Of a stretch of DNA of 64,000 nucleotides, positions 1 through 10,607 are shown in pieces. The position numbers and the translations under genes were made by a program. The notes beneath the pieces are model-generated. The model did no database searches, was not told the DNA's origin, and saw only the letters and a program-made list of their open reading frames with translations. The number at the start of each line of letters is the position of its first letter. The first letter of the stretch is position 1. The DNA comes from Cryptomeria japonica (taxonomy: Eukaryota; Streptophyta; Pinopsida; Cupressales; Cupressaceae), in the NCBI RefSeq assembly GCF_030272615.1, contig NC_081410.1:228256915-228320914 (forward strand), written 5' to 3'.

Positions 1-840
1 CTCCCCCTATGTTCACTTTCACATATATCGTTTCTCATGAACAACCTCATCAAAATGAATTATGCGAATTTATTACTCTTTGGATCTGTTGCCAACTTTC
101 CCTACAAAACATCATATTCAAAATTATGTTACCGTGCCATAAATCACTCTTCAGAAATCATTCCAGGAATCTCTATCAAAATAGTCGTTCATGTCGATAA
201 GTCCGTCGGTTGACTGGAGAAGACTGTCGGTTTAACTAGATGTTAACTAAACATTACCAAGTCTGTCGGTTTCAGACTCTATCGATGTACTGATCAAAAT
301 CTACCTTGCCGATTACCTCCTATATATCAATCTATATACTGCTTAGTCGGTTGACCTCTTCTGTGCCAATCTACTCACTACTTGTCGATTGACCTTCTGT
401 GTGTCGGTCTACTCACTGCTTGTCGGTTGACCTCCTGTGTGTTGGTCTACTCCCTGCTTACCCTGTCTACACATTGCTTAGCCAATTGACCTCAGTATAC
501 CGGTCTACTTACTATCGATAGACTGTGAAGACTTGGAAGATGGTGTTGCCAACAATGACAACCATATCATTCACCACTCATACAAAATTTACCAAAATGC
601 CAACAATTTGAGGTTTTGTTGTGTTTCATCCTCCTGATTTTTGATATCCAAGTCAATGCTCTATGAAAAATTCTGTAATGTTTAGATGGGACTTTGTTTC
701 CTGGTGTTGTGTTGGGATTCATTTTTGTATTATGGTTAGAGATGGATGGCTACTAATACTTTTTGATGTTTTGTCTCTCTAGGCCACTTGTAAACACTGT
801 AAAATTCTTTTTTGAATCAATATATACTCTTGCTTTGTGG
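1..840. other. Retroelement-like debris, no gene
   Basis: No open frame of convincing coding character is present. The text is rich in GTCGGT/CCGGT words like those in the LTRs further right. The stretch near 600-840 (ending in a run with ATTCTTTTTTGAATCAATATA) resembles a plant LINE 3' tail, but no domain is readable. I infer transposon remnant only. Confidence 0.35.
341..520. repeat. Degenerate ~38-bp tandem repeat
   Basis: Four to five imperfect copies of a unit of about 38 bp can be lined up. Each has a TTGTCGGTTGACC core followed by TCGGTCTACTCACTGC. The two central copies (about 381-456) are nearly identical; the outer ones carry indels. It probably belongs to an LTR or untranslated region of a degraded retroelement. 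Confidence 0.6.
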
Positions 841-1431
841 TTTACCAATAATAATAAAAATGTGTTTTGGGAGAATAAATAAAATTAACATTTTATTTAT
901 TTTAAAAGATTGATTCTTGAAAAGGAATGGATAATTAAATAAATTAAATAATTTATTAAATTGTGAAGACAGTTAGTATATTAAATAATTTAGAATAATT
1001 ATTTAATTGTGAAAATGGGGGATAGAAATTGATATTTAATTATATAATAAATATGATTTAATTAAAGTGGATAAGAGAAGACTAATTAAATAATGATAAA
1101 TTATTTAATTATGAATAGAGGAAAATTAGATAGAGGGAAATTCTAATTTTGATTTGGAATTAGAAGAATGATATTGAATTAATTAAAATTATTTAATTAA
1201 TTAAGAAGGAAGTTGGTAAAGTTGGTAAAATTTTGCATTGCGAGCATTAGGTCAATTTTTTAATGTCTACATTAAGTACTAGCAAAAAATCTCTTTCTCA
1301 CTGTAATCAACATGCCAATATAATAATGGTGATCAACAACAAGGTGAATCAAATAGAATCCACATCATACGATTTCACAAGATCTACACATATGCAACAT
1401 CTCAAAAGAGATATATGTAGGAGCTGAGATT
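841..1431. other. AT-rich spacer
   Basis: This is dominated by AATTAAATAA-type text with no open frame. The composition matches the AT-rich part of the gypsy-like LTR at 61771-63256, read in the opposite sense, so a decayed gypsy LTR is possible. I see nothing else. Confidence 0.3.
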
Positions 1432-1446
1432 GGCACTTTGATACCA

Positions 1447-1916
1447 TGTAGAAGTTGATGATCAACCACACGAGCCAAGAATCATCTGCAAGTAAAACAT
1501 CTGTCACACAAAAGAGATCAAGAGAAGATTGTATACTCTATAATGACCAGAGAATTTTGTATTATTGCACAAAAGAATTGAAGATTCAATATTGAAGTTA
1601 CATAATATTAGAGGCACAATATCGAAGGCACAATTACAATGAATGAATGAATGAATAACTTTCACTATAGAAAGAAAGTGATACCATAATCCTAAAATTA
1701 GAAGAACTAAAGCAATGCAAAGTAGGAGTTAAATTAAGCTCAAATACAAGCTAAAAAATTTAACTAGAAGTGCCTCTAAGTGAACTCAAATTAAAAAAAC
1801 ATAATACTTAGATAAAATAAAGCACCTAAGTTTATCTTAAATGAAAAATCAATTAAAGGAACTAATTAATAAATAATTAGATAATTGTCCTAAAATTACT
1901 CCAGTATCCCCCCTTA
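1447..1916 (-). mobile_element. Copia-type LTR (minus strand), 3' LTR of a broken element
   Basis: Read on the minus strand, a purine tract (AAGGGGGGATA, about 1913-1924) is followed by a block of about 470 bp ending at a TGGTATCAAAGTGCC primer-site-like sequence (1432-1446). The block aligns along its length, by eye, with the plus-strand LTR at 12307-12747. Examples are GGATTATGGTATC, CAATTCTTTTGTGCAATAAT and GATCATCAACTT. A polypurine tract before it makes it a 3' LTR; the primer-site-like text after it suggests a tandem or rearranged copy. Its internal region would lie to the right (1917-2087 and 10608 onward). Confidence 0.55.
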
Positions 1917-2752
1917 ATATTCTTAGGGATAAGCTAAAGAGCTAATATGAATACAAAATTCATGCATGAATGAGTCCCAACAGCTAGGCCTGATTAGGCA
2001 CTCATGTACAAACCAATGCAAACCAATGCAACTCACACCAATGAAGTCGATATAAATGGAGAAATGGAGAAAAACCACATGGGAAAATGTTAGGATTAGT
2101 GACACTCCCAAAGACAATGAGAGGGGGGGGTGGGGGGGGGGGGGTGAATCAGTGTCTAACCGGTTAGCAGAATATTTAAACTTATTAAGAACTTTGCATC
2201 CCAAAATAGTGTACCGGTAAATAAGAATTAATGCATCAAATAAGAATAAAAGAGACAGCATAGAGAACACACCATAACATAAGATATTTAACGAGAAAAC
2301 TCGGTGTGGGAAAAACCTCGATGGGATTTGTGACCCACAATATTCACTCACTGGCCAATGAATAAATATTACTTACAATGAGGGCCCTGCACATGTAGGA
2401 AGGCCAACTGCCTAGACCTCACTACTCAATAAGAGTCACACTGACTACAAAAGTGGATTATGAAATCCAATACAATGTACTTCTTCAAATCAGCATCAAC
2501 TATGCCAAGTTCAGTACCGGTTTAAGCTCAATATATAACAAAAACCTTATACAAAATTTCCCTTATGCATTCGCATATAACATCCTTCCTTTTCCTTATT
2601 CTTTACATTCTCTCATACATATACGAGTCTTTTACAATGTACCAAGTCAGCTTTACAAAAGATAATTACATTAAAATACAATAAACAAAAGTTTATTCCC
2701 TGTTGACTGGAGTGTCGGTATGCATTGTTGGCACTGCTGGTGAAGTGCCTGT

Positions 2753-3865
2753 TGTTGGCATTTTTGATGTTTATGTTGTGATTGTCATTGATGGACACAC
2801 ACTTGCATTGAGATCTTCTTTATATGTATATGGTAAAGCACAACCGGTATTTGTTCCAACCGGTATGTTGTACTATAGTCTTTTAGACTATTGATGTTTT
2901 GTAGAATGTGTTTCCCGGTCTGAAGCGGCATGTCAACCCCAAGCGGTTCGTAGATCTCAAGCGGTATGAGGGAGAAAAGCGGCATAACACATTCTTACCA
3001 GTCTTCATTTTTGATAAACCAGCAACCGGTATTTTGTATGAACTAGTAATACTCTGTGATGAGTTACCAATCCATCAATTGTTTGACGGTGCCGACACAC
3101 TGGTGGTTCTTTTTGTGTCATGTTACTGAATATGTCTAGATTCATTGAACCTAGGAAATTGTAGTGTAATCCTATTGGACCAACATGAAATCAGATTCCT
3201 TTATAAGGAAATCATGTCTAGGGTTTTAGGTTGTTGTTGAGGTTGATGTTGTTGCTAGGGTTCAAGGTAACTGAAGAGTTAGAGAGAGTATGAATGTGTA
3301 GAAGACTGAAGTAATGTTGTAATGCATTAAGATCGAGCTATCAAGGATCTAACCAAGCAATCTATGCTATTTGCTAGATCACTCACTTGTTGATTACTCA
3401 CATCTTCGACAAGTCTGTAGCCCTTAACTGAGTAGGCCCAAAAGCCTCTTGAAAATCCTCTAACAAGGTGGTTCACATCTGAGTCTAAAAACCTCTAGCA
3501 AGGTAGTCTTTAATTGGACTTATCTCCTAACAGAGATTGAGATTCCTAACAGGATTTGTTCTGGTGAAGAACATTGTAAGACCTTAACCGGTCTGGTTTC
3601 TATTCTGCAGATAGTGACTTGTGAGTTCCATCTCACCGTGGTTTTTCCCATTTGGGTTTCCATGTCAAATATCTTGTGTTATGGTTGTATTGATTTTGTG
3701 GGTGAATGCTTTATTTGCATTTTGGTTTGCATGTGTGATAACCGGTCTGTCTATTAAACTGTTTTACCAGTTTATCTTTAAACTGTTTAAGTGTTTAAGT
3801 GCAGTGTTTTTCGGTATACTAATTCACCCCCACCCACCACCACCCCCCCCTCTTAGTATTCATCA
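2753..3865 (+). repeat. 5' LTR of element A
   Basis: This LTR of 1,113 bp runs from TGTTGGC to ATTCATCA. It contains the stem-loop CGTGG...CCATG (3637-3664) about 200 bp before its end, then a poly-C stretch (3829-3850) in the AATTCACCC region next to the primer site. The 3' copy differs at scattered positions and by small indels, giving an impression of a few percent divergence. Confidence 0.9.
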
Positions 3866-3867
3866 AT

Positions 3868-3879
3868 TGGTATCAGAGC
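3868..3879 (+). other. Primer-binding site of element A
   Basis: TGGTATCAGAGC lies two bases after the LTR end. It is the usual plant copia site, complementary to the 3' end of initiator methionine tRNA, where reverse transcription starts. Confidence 0.85.
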
Positions 3880-3903
3880 CTACCTTTCTATAAGTTTAAC
3901 CAC

Positions 3904-5192
3904 TTGGAAAGAGATATGGGGGAATACACCTTAAGGGAACTTACTCAACGACTCACTCAGTCTAAGCAAGCCTATGATGATCTTATGGTCAAATACAAGG
4001 CATCTCAAGCAAAAAGGAGAGAACATGTAGAAAAGCTGATGGAGCTATCTGAAAATAGTTCTGCAGATGAAGTAGATATGGAAGCCCTAATTGCAGAAGT
4101 AAATAAGTTGAATGAATCAAACTTCAACTTGAGAAAGGAGTTGGAAGGACTGACTATCTAGATGTGTCAAGAGCTTGAGAACCAGAGAAAAACTGAAGAC
4201 CTAGTGAAAGAAAGATATTTTGAGATCTCCAAGTTGAAACAAGAGATGAGTGCCCTAAATGCTCAACTCCATGCAAGCAAGGTGGAAAAGGAAGACATGC
4301 AAGGAGAACTGAACACTGCCATCTCTGAGAATGAAAACCTGTTGGAAACAAATGCTACTATTTCCAAAGAACTCTCTGAGTCAAAGGAAATACTTGCTAA
4401 GTTCAGCAAAGTACTGTCAAGCTAGAGCAAAAGCTTGAATCTGCCAAACCAGTCAAGAATACCAATGGACTTGGTTATTCTGGTCATGAGGAAGGTGAAA
4501 CCTCTGGAACAAATGCTGAAGCATCAAAGAAGCAACCGGCATTCAAAGGAAAAGGTAAGCAAAAATTCAAACATGTTTGCTTTAACTATCTTAAAGAAGG
4601 ACATACTGCAAATGTGTGTAGGAGTAAGGCTTACAACAATTTTCCTTATTTTCTAAATGATAAGCCTAGATCCTATAGATTCAATGGTAACTATTATGCA
4701 TGCAACAAATATGGGCATAGAGCATTTGAATGCAGGTCTATCATGAATGACACTGGAAGATATCCTCAGAGGACCCAAGGAGTTGGTCCTGAACCTTTTG
4801 TGAACTGGAATCACAACCAGTTTAATGTCTTTAACCATCAATTAGGTAACAGTGGCTATCAACCGGCAACCGGATGGAGATCAAACTATATGGTATGTCA
4901 TGGTCATGGTCACACTGTTGCAACATGCAGAAGGAAGAATGGAAACATGAACAATGGACCTTAGAGAGCACCTGGATTGGTTTGCTATCACTGCAACAAA
5001 CTGGGTCACATTGCAAGATTCTGCAGAAGCAGAAAGAGTATATCTGATGATATACCGGTCACTCCGGAAGGAGGAATTGATGTTGAAATAGTTCAAGCAA
5101 ACATGAACAAAACCTGGAAGAGGAAACTAGTAATGTTGGAAGGGGAACCAGTTTCTGCACCTAGTGTGGAAATATCGGAACCAACAAACTAA
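3904..5192 (+). pseudogene. gag-like frame of element A (coiled coil plus zinc knuckles)
   Basis: The N-terminal half (3904-4425) is a heptad-rich coiled coil (LRELTQRLTQSK, then ISKLKQEMSALNAQL). After a frameshift near 4410 the second half carries four zinc-knuckle positions. Only the last is a complete CX2CX4HX4C (CYHCNKLGHIARFC, about 4983-5024). The first lacks its second Cys (CFNYLKEGH), and the second and third have Tyr where the first Cys belongs. In-frame TAG codons sit at 4159 and 4962. Gag would form the particle that packages element RNA. The start at 3916 (ATGGGGG) is as plausible as an earlier one. No capsid domain can be named with confidence, and the gene is not functional as read. 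Confidence 0.75.
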
Positions 5193-5642
5193 GCTTCAAA
5201 AGGCTTAGGGGGAGAAAATGACAAAATGTTTTCGAACCCCTGGTTTATACCGGCAAAAGACCTTAACCGGTATGTGATACCTATCGCTTGACAGAAGCCC
5301 GGAAATGGTAAAAAGGCAAATTAGGGTTTATGCCCTAATGGAGGAGCATTAATGACCGTAGGTGAGGACTATGTTTAAAAGCATTTTTGAAATCATTTCT
5401 CACTATCAGTTTTCGAGCAAAGAAAAGTTTTTCAAAGAGCAAAGCGACGAAAAGGCGATTTGAGCAAAGATTTGGAGAAATTGAGAAACTACGAAGGAGA
5501 TTCAAATTCAAATAGCAAACGGTCAAGTGGAGAACACAAAGCGGTGATTTAGCTACCGACGAAGTGAGGAGTGAAGGAGAATCGGAAAGCCCTAAATTTG
5601 TGTGTTTTAAAAGCTATTTCTCAAGTTCTTAAAATTTCTACA
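5193..5642 (+). other. Spacer and leader before the second frame of element A
   Basis: Right after the gag stop comes GCTTAGGGGGAGAAA (5203-5217), a polypurine-like word repeated exactly at 9264-9278. The rest has no open frame and reads like an mRNA 5' leader, ending in TTTCTACAATGGCTTCC, a favourable plant start context. A subgenomic or spliced transcript, or an internal promoter, would be needed to express what follows; neither is demonstrated. Confidence 0.5.
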
Positions 5643-8600
5643 ATGGCTTCCGCATCTCATACCAGTTCTAGTGCATCTATTGAGTCTGAAAGTTTTATTC
5701 AACGGAAGTCAAAGTATAATGCCCTATCATAAGTTCCGACTGGAGTAATAGTAGAAGAGGGAATTTTTGACTACATAGATTGCAAGATTGAAGACCTAGG
5801 GTCTCTAGCCATCCACTCCCAACTAGGTCTGTTTTGTGGAAAGGATAAGAAAATAAAACCGGAGTATAGTATCTTGGAGAAGAAGAAACTCCATAATGTT
5901 GTATACTTCCCGAAAGACTTTATAGAGGATCATATAAGGATCATTTTGAGCAGAGTCCATGGTGACAAAATGTACCTGGAGAGGACGCATGATATCACGC
6001 CGCAGGCAATTCATGCAGTCACCGGTTTCTACAATTCAGGGGAAGTACCAGCCCTAAGGACGGTTAGCAAAACTAAAATGTCCAAGCTCAACGGTTCAGT
6101 GAGTGACTCACGTGGCATGACAGTCAATTCAATCAAGGATGATCTGGTGAAGTATGCATGTATGGTGATTGGTTACCAGATGTTCTCAGCCAGCAGAATT
6201 AACTCCGTATCTACTGCAGCGGTAAATGCTGCTTACCGGATGATAAAGGAGGATGCATCATTTGACCTATGCACCGGCATGTAGAGGCAACTCCTGTCAA
6301 ATCTGAAGTCGATCAAACAAGACAATGCACTAAGGTTCAAGTTTGGACAACTACTGGTTGGGTTGTTCTTCTATTTCCAAGGCTACTTTCTTGGAGTAGG
6401 AGATGTCCAGTGGTCTCTTGACCAAGCGGTAACCAAGCAAATCAAGGAAAGAATTCAAGCAATTGGAACCGGTTACCCTGATGTTTTGAACAAGTATTTT
6501 GATGAGTTCAGATGGAAAATGAGCCAAAGAATGAGGATATCAGGCAACATCGTCAAGAAATATGAAGACGATATTTGTTTCACCATCAAGGTGGACCAAT
6601 GCATAATGGAGGCTGTGGAGCCTAGATAGGAAGAAGTTGAGCCAATGGGCTATGAGGTGATGTACGATATGCTGGAAGGGTATGCCTCTACCCTTATTGC
6701 CTCACCTCTTGATCCTAAGGCGAAGAGAACTAGCACCTACCTAGAGAAGATAGCACCAGCTAAGGAACCACCAGCAGTGAAAGAGAAAGAACCGACAGTG
6801 AAGAAGGCAAAGGCAGTGCCAGTAGCATCCACATCGGTTACTACTGGAACTCCAAAAGTGACCAAGCGGTCACCAGCCAAGAAGAAACCGGAAGCTGCAC
6901 CGGCTAAAGTGTTCTAGAGAAAGAGGAAGACAAGGAACACATCTCCAGACTCAGAAGAAACCTTGTCTAAGGAAAAGCCAAAGAAAACATGTCAAGCAAA
7001 GAAGAAGACCAAGAATGAACCGACATCTTTAGCACCGGTAAATATAGATATCTCCTCCTATAAACCTTTGACACATTGTCAAAGAACAATAAAGAATATT
7101 AGGAGAAAAGTGTTAAATGATTTACTTGAGTGTTTTGATGACTTCAATGAGGATGAAAAGGAAGCGGTTGAAAAGGAAATAATTCACTATCTGTGTAGTA
7201 ATGATCGGTCACCCTCAGAGATCAAATCTCAGACACCGGATTCTTTATATATGTCATTAGATAATATATGGCACATTGCCATAGAGAAAGAACAGGAAAT
7301 TAGGGAGAAGTTTTTTGCACAGTACTTTCCCGACCTGTCAAATTTTGAGTTGTATGATTTTATTGACCAAAACAAAGGACTCTTCTTCACTAGAAAAAGA
7401 AGACTCTGGCTATTAGAAGGTAGAGTTGCTGATGTCAAAAAAGACACCATCTGTTTATGCAAACCGCTGTCCAGACTCACAAAGCACGTCTGGCCAACCG
7501 GCAAGCAGAAGAAGAACTGGCTATATCCAAACTGGACGAGGTATTTGACGATGAAGGCAATCCATTCATTGAACCAAGAGACACCATTGATGTCGATGCT
7601 CTAGACGTTGAGGATAATACTCAGAAAACACCATCTGAGGCAACAGGACAGAAGCAACAAGCTAAACAGGCTGATAACCAAGCCGAGGACAGAAAGGAAG
7701 CGGCAAAGGAAGAGGTAGAGTAGAGGAAAAAGGATGAAGAAGAGAAGCAGAAGAAGAAGGAAGAAGAGAAAAAGAAGAAAGATGAAGAGGAAAAGAAGAA
7801 GAAAGATGAAGAAGAGAAGAAGAAGAAAGATGAAGAGGAGAAAAAGAAAAAAGATGAAGAGGAGAAAAAGAAGAAAGATGAAGAGGAGAAAAAGAAAAAA
7901 GATGAAGAGGAGAAAAAGAAGAAGGATGAAGAGGAGAAAAAGAAGCAAGAAGATGAAAAGAAAAAGAAAGAAGAGGAGGATAAGGAACAAGAGAAAAAGA
8001 AGGAAGCGGAGAGGAAGAAGAAGGAAAAAAAAGATAAGGAACAAGAGAAGAAGAAGGAAGCAGAAAAGAAAAAGGTTGATGAGGACAAGGAAGCAGAGAA
8101 GAGGAAAGAAGCGGAGAAGAAGAAAGCAGAAGAGGACAAGGCAGGAGAAGCGGTGAAGAGCACCCAGATGGAGACTCCGAAGGCAACCGAGAGTCAAGCC
8201 AAACCGGCTGACCTCTCCAGTCCTATAGATCTCCAGTCTGCAAGTGAAACAAAGCTAATGCAGAGTATCAAGGTAGCTCAAGAGCACCTTGAAATCATTC
8301 GACAGAAGAAGGAGCAGGATGTAATCCAAGCAGCTATGGATACGCTTACCAGTTTGATACCTAGTACAAATCTTCCAAACACCAATTCATCACTAGCTAG
8401 ACTAAAGCTCCTATGCATAGTAGTAGATGATCAGGTGTAGAGCCTTGAAGAGGCAGCGGAGGCTAATGTCAAGAAGGAGCATCAAAAGGCTCTTAATATA
8501 GCTCTGGTCAAAAAGTTGAATGAGCTCCGGACTAAATTGAAGAAAGAACAAACAGATATAAGGGATGCTCTAGATGAGGGGAATATGCTACTTAGCAAAA

Positions 8601-8980
8601 TCTGTCAACCCCATCTGTTCTATGATGATGTGCTAGCTCAGAAGCAAAAACTTGAACAGGACTTGCACTCCTACTTGAGCACATTCAAGCCGCCTTATGA
8701 TTCCTTCACAACTTATGGGCAAACCATTCACCGGTTTTATATCCAGTTGGCCAAAATGGAGCAAGAGATCAGCACGTGGTCTAGAGATTTGCAGGAGCTA
8801 CAACTGGTTTTACTTCCACATCTGGAAATTCTTCAGAAGTGTTACCTGAACCTGGATGCCTTGACAGTTACACAGGAGATGAGCACAGTTGATGCCATGG
8901 AAGAACAGGTCTCCCAGATGCAAACTAAGAAAGAAGTGGCCACCTCCCTACTTGAGTCCTGGTCTCTATCAATGAAGTAA
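5643..8980 (+). pseudogene. Element A second frame: ~1,110-codon protein of unknown function
   Basis: I do not recognise this protein. The start ATGGCTTCC at 5643 has a good context, and the frame continues to TAA at 8978. It is broken by TAA at 5730 and TAG at 6282, 6627, 6915, 7721 and 8438, plus one frame change near 7434-7457, where an A-run lies. Order of parts: a mixed-composition N-terminal region of about 320 codons; a Lys/Pro/Ala-rich linker (about 6700-6960); a second mixed region (about 7030-7600); a Lys/Glu repeat (7724-8150); and a helical C-terminal region (8153-8980) with heptad-like spacing. No transmembrane helix or signal peptide stands out; the best hydrophobic stretch is near 6350-6400. 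Its position between gag and the 3' LTR is where Sireviruses carry an 'env-like' frame, so it may be a far-diverged or replaced version of that, or a captured host transcript. Confidence 0.7.
7777..7945 (+). repeat. 24-bp coding tandem repeat (Lys/Glu octapeptide)
   Basis: About seven near-perfect copies of a 24-base unit (AAAGATGAAGAGGAGAAAAA plus four bases) encode KKKKDEEE in the frame of the surrounding protein. Flanking sequence to about 8150 is a looser Lys/Glu-rich continuation. The period keeps the frame and predicts a charged single alpha-helix or coiled coil. The long open frames on the opposite strand here are a side effect of the purine bias. Confidence 0.85.
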
Positions 8981-9367
8981 TTCTTGCAGGACTATAAATC
9001 TGTTTTTGACAAGTACTATTCCTTATCGTCATAAACTTTTATTATTTTTATATATCAAATGGAAACAGGGTTGTTTAGCGGTACTTTGTCATTATTGGAA
9101 AAGGAGGAGAAGTATTCTATTTTGGAGAAGTATAGGGGAGAAGTATTTGGTACTAAAAATTTTGCTATATGCTTTGATATATGCTATATGCTCTGATATC
9201 TCAATGTTTATGCTCTGTATGCAAAATTGCTATACATTGTATTGATTAAGGGATAGTGTATATGCTTAGGGGGAGAAATTTTGCTAATGGCATGATTTTG
9301 TTGTAAAACACTTAGATATCAAAATTTTATTTTCCTAAGTGTTGCCATCAATAACAAAGGGGGAGAT
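8981..9367 (+). other. 3' spacer of element A with two polypurine tracts
   Basis: No coding frame is supported. GCTTAGGGGGAGAAA (9264-9278) is the exact partner of the word at 5203-5217. The functional-looking tract AAAGGGGGAGA (9356-9366) ends one base before the 3' LTR. Confidence 0.7.
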
Positions 9368-10508
9368 TGTTGGCATTTTTGATGTTTATGTTGTGATTGT
9401 CATTGATGGACACACACTTACATTGAGATCTTCTTTATATGTATATGGTAAAGCACAACCGGTATTTGTTCCAACTGGTATGTTGTACTATAGTCTTTTA
9501 GACTATTGATGTTTTGCAGAATGTGTTTCCCGGTCTGAAGTGGCATGTCGACCCCAAGTGGTTCGTAGATCTCAAGCGGTACGAGGGAGCAAAGTGGCAT
9601 AACACATTCTTACCAATCTTCATTTTTGATAAATCAGCAATCAGTATTTTGTATGAACCGATAATACTCTGTGATGAGTTACCAACCGACATTTTGTGAT
9701 GAGTTACCAATCCACCGATTGTTTGACGGTGCCGACACACTAGCGGTGCTTTTTGTGTCATGTTACTGAGCATGTCTAGATTCATTGAACCTAGGAAATT
9801 GTAATGTAATCCTATTGGATCGACATGAAATCATATTCCTTTATAAGGACATCATGTCTAGGGTTTTAGGTTGTTGTTGAGGTTGATGTTGTTGCTAGGG
9901 TTCAAGGTAACTAAAGAGTTAGAGAGAGTATGAATGTGTAAAAGACTGAAGTAATGTTGTAATGCATTAAGATCGAGCTATCAAGGATCTAACCAAGCAA
10001 TCTGGGTTATTTGCTAGATCACTCACTTGTTGATTACTCGCATCTTCGACAAGTCTGTAGCCCTTAACCGGGTATGCCCAAAAGCCTCTTGAAAATCCTC
10101 TAACAAGGTGGTTCACATATGTGAGTCTAAAATCCTCTAGCAAGGTAGTCTTTAATCGGACTTATCTCCTAACAGAGATTGAGATTCCTAGCAGGATCTA
10201 TTCTAGTGAAGAACATTGTAAGACCTTAATCGGTCTGACCTTAACCAATTTGGTTTCTATTCTATAGATAGTGATTTGTGAGTTCCATCTCACCGTGGTT
10301 TTTCCCATTTGGGTTTCCACGTCAAATATCTTGTGTTATGGTTGTATTGCTTTTGTGGGTGAATGCTTTATTTGCATTTTGGTTTGCATGTGTGATAACC
10401 AGTCTGTGTGTTAAACTGTTTTACCGGTTTATCTTTAAACTGTTTAAGTGTTTAAGTGCAATGTTTTTCAGTATACTAATTCACCCCCCCCCCTCTTAGT
10501 ATTCATCA
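9368..10508 (+). repeat. 3' LTR of element A
   Basis: This LTR of 1,141 bp starts TGTTGGCATTTTTGATG and ends TTCATCA. It retains the perfect form of the stem-loop, CGTGG...CCACG (10294-10321). It is slightly longer than the 5' copy because of small insertions, for example near 9688-9705. Confidence 0.9.
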
Positions 10509-10607
10509 CCTGCCAGTGTATGTAGAAGTCTTATTGTTGGTGGCTTACCAGATGGTTTCCATCAATGACAACATCAACTATTATCATAAGAGTGTAGAAT
10601 GCCAACA

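Larger units (their letters stand above)
2753..10508 (+). mobile_element. Element A: pol-less Sirevirus-like LTR retrotransposon
   Basis: Two direct LTRs (2753-3865 and 9368-10508) both begin TGTTGGCATTTTTGATG and end TTAGTATTCATCA. A TGGTATCAGAGC primer site (3868-3879) follows the 5' LTR and an AAAGGGGGAGA polypurine tract (9356-9366) precedes the 3' LTR. CCTGT before and CCTGC after are a probable 5-bp target duplication with one change. Inside are a gag-like frame (3904-5192) and a second long frame of unknown function (5643-8980). No protease, integrase, reverse transcriptase or RNase H motif is visible in any frame. The primer site and polypurine tract are those of Ty1/copia, and the tract style is that of Sireviruses. 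It is inserted in the opposite sense to the solo LTR around it. It is broken by stops and frameshifts and is presumably immobile. Confidence 0.9.
2088..10607 (-). mobile_element. Solo-like LTR on minus strand, split by element A
   Basis: The two pieces 2088-2752 and 10509-10607 join into one minus-strand LTR when element A is removed. It begins TGTTGGCATT (10607 downward) and ends CCTAACA (2088), giving matching TGTTRG/CYAACA ends. Near its 3' end are the GGTGAATC-facing G/C homopolymer (2127-2146) and the stem-loop at 2291-2320 found in other LTRs here. The flanks GAAAA (2083-2087) and AAAAA (10608-10612) may be a target duplication with one change. No internal domain belongs to it, so it is best read as a solo LTR about 764 bp long. 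Confidence 0.6.

Noticed and set aside
2127-2146. Poly-G run as a G-quadruplex regulatory element
   Set aside because: It is a homopolymer at the usual TTCACCCC position next to the LTR end, also present as poly-C in element A, and likely length-unstable.
7734-8156. Plus-strand Arg/Lys-rich frame
   Set aside because: It is the wrong frame of the Lys/Glu repeat. The flanking coding frame is the one that continues through 7457-7723 and 8153-8980.
7601-8197. Three long overlapping minus-strand frames rich in Phe, Leu and Ser
   Set aside because: They are the antisense of the Lys/Glu repeat of element A. Purine-rich DNA lacks stop codons on the opposite strand, so these are not genes.
5643-8980. 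Host gene or TAG-readthrough coding as an explanation for the repeated TAG codons
   Set aside because: The frame lies inside LTRs with probable target duplication, also has a TAA and a frameshift, and nuclear genes of plants use the standard code. Decay of CAG codons is simpler.
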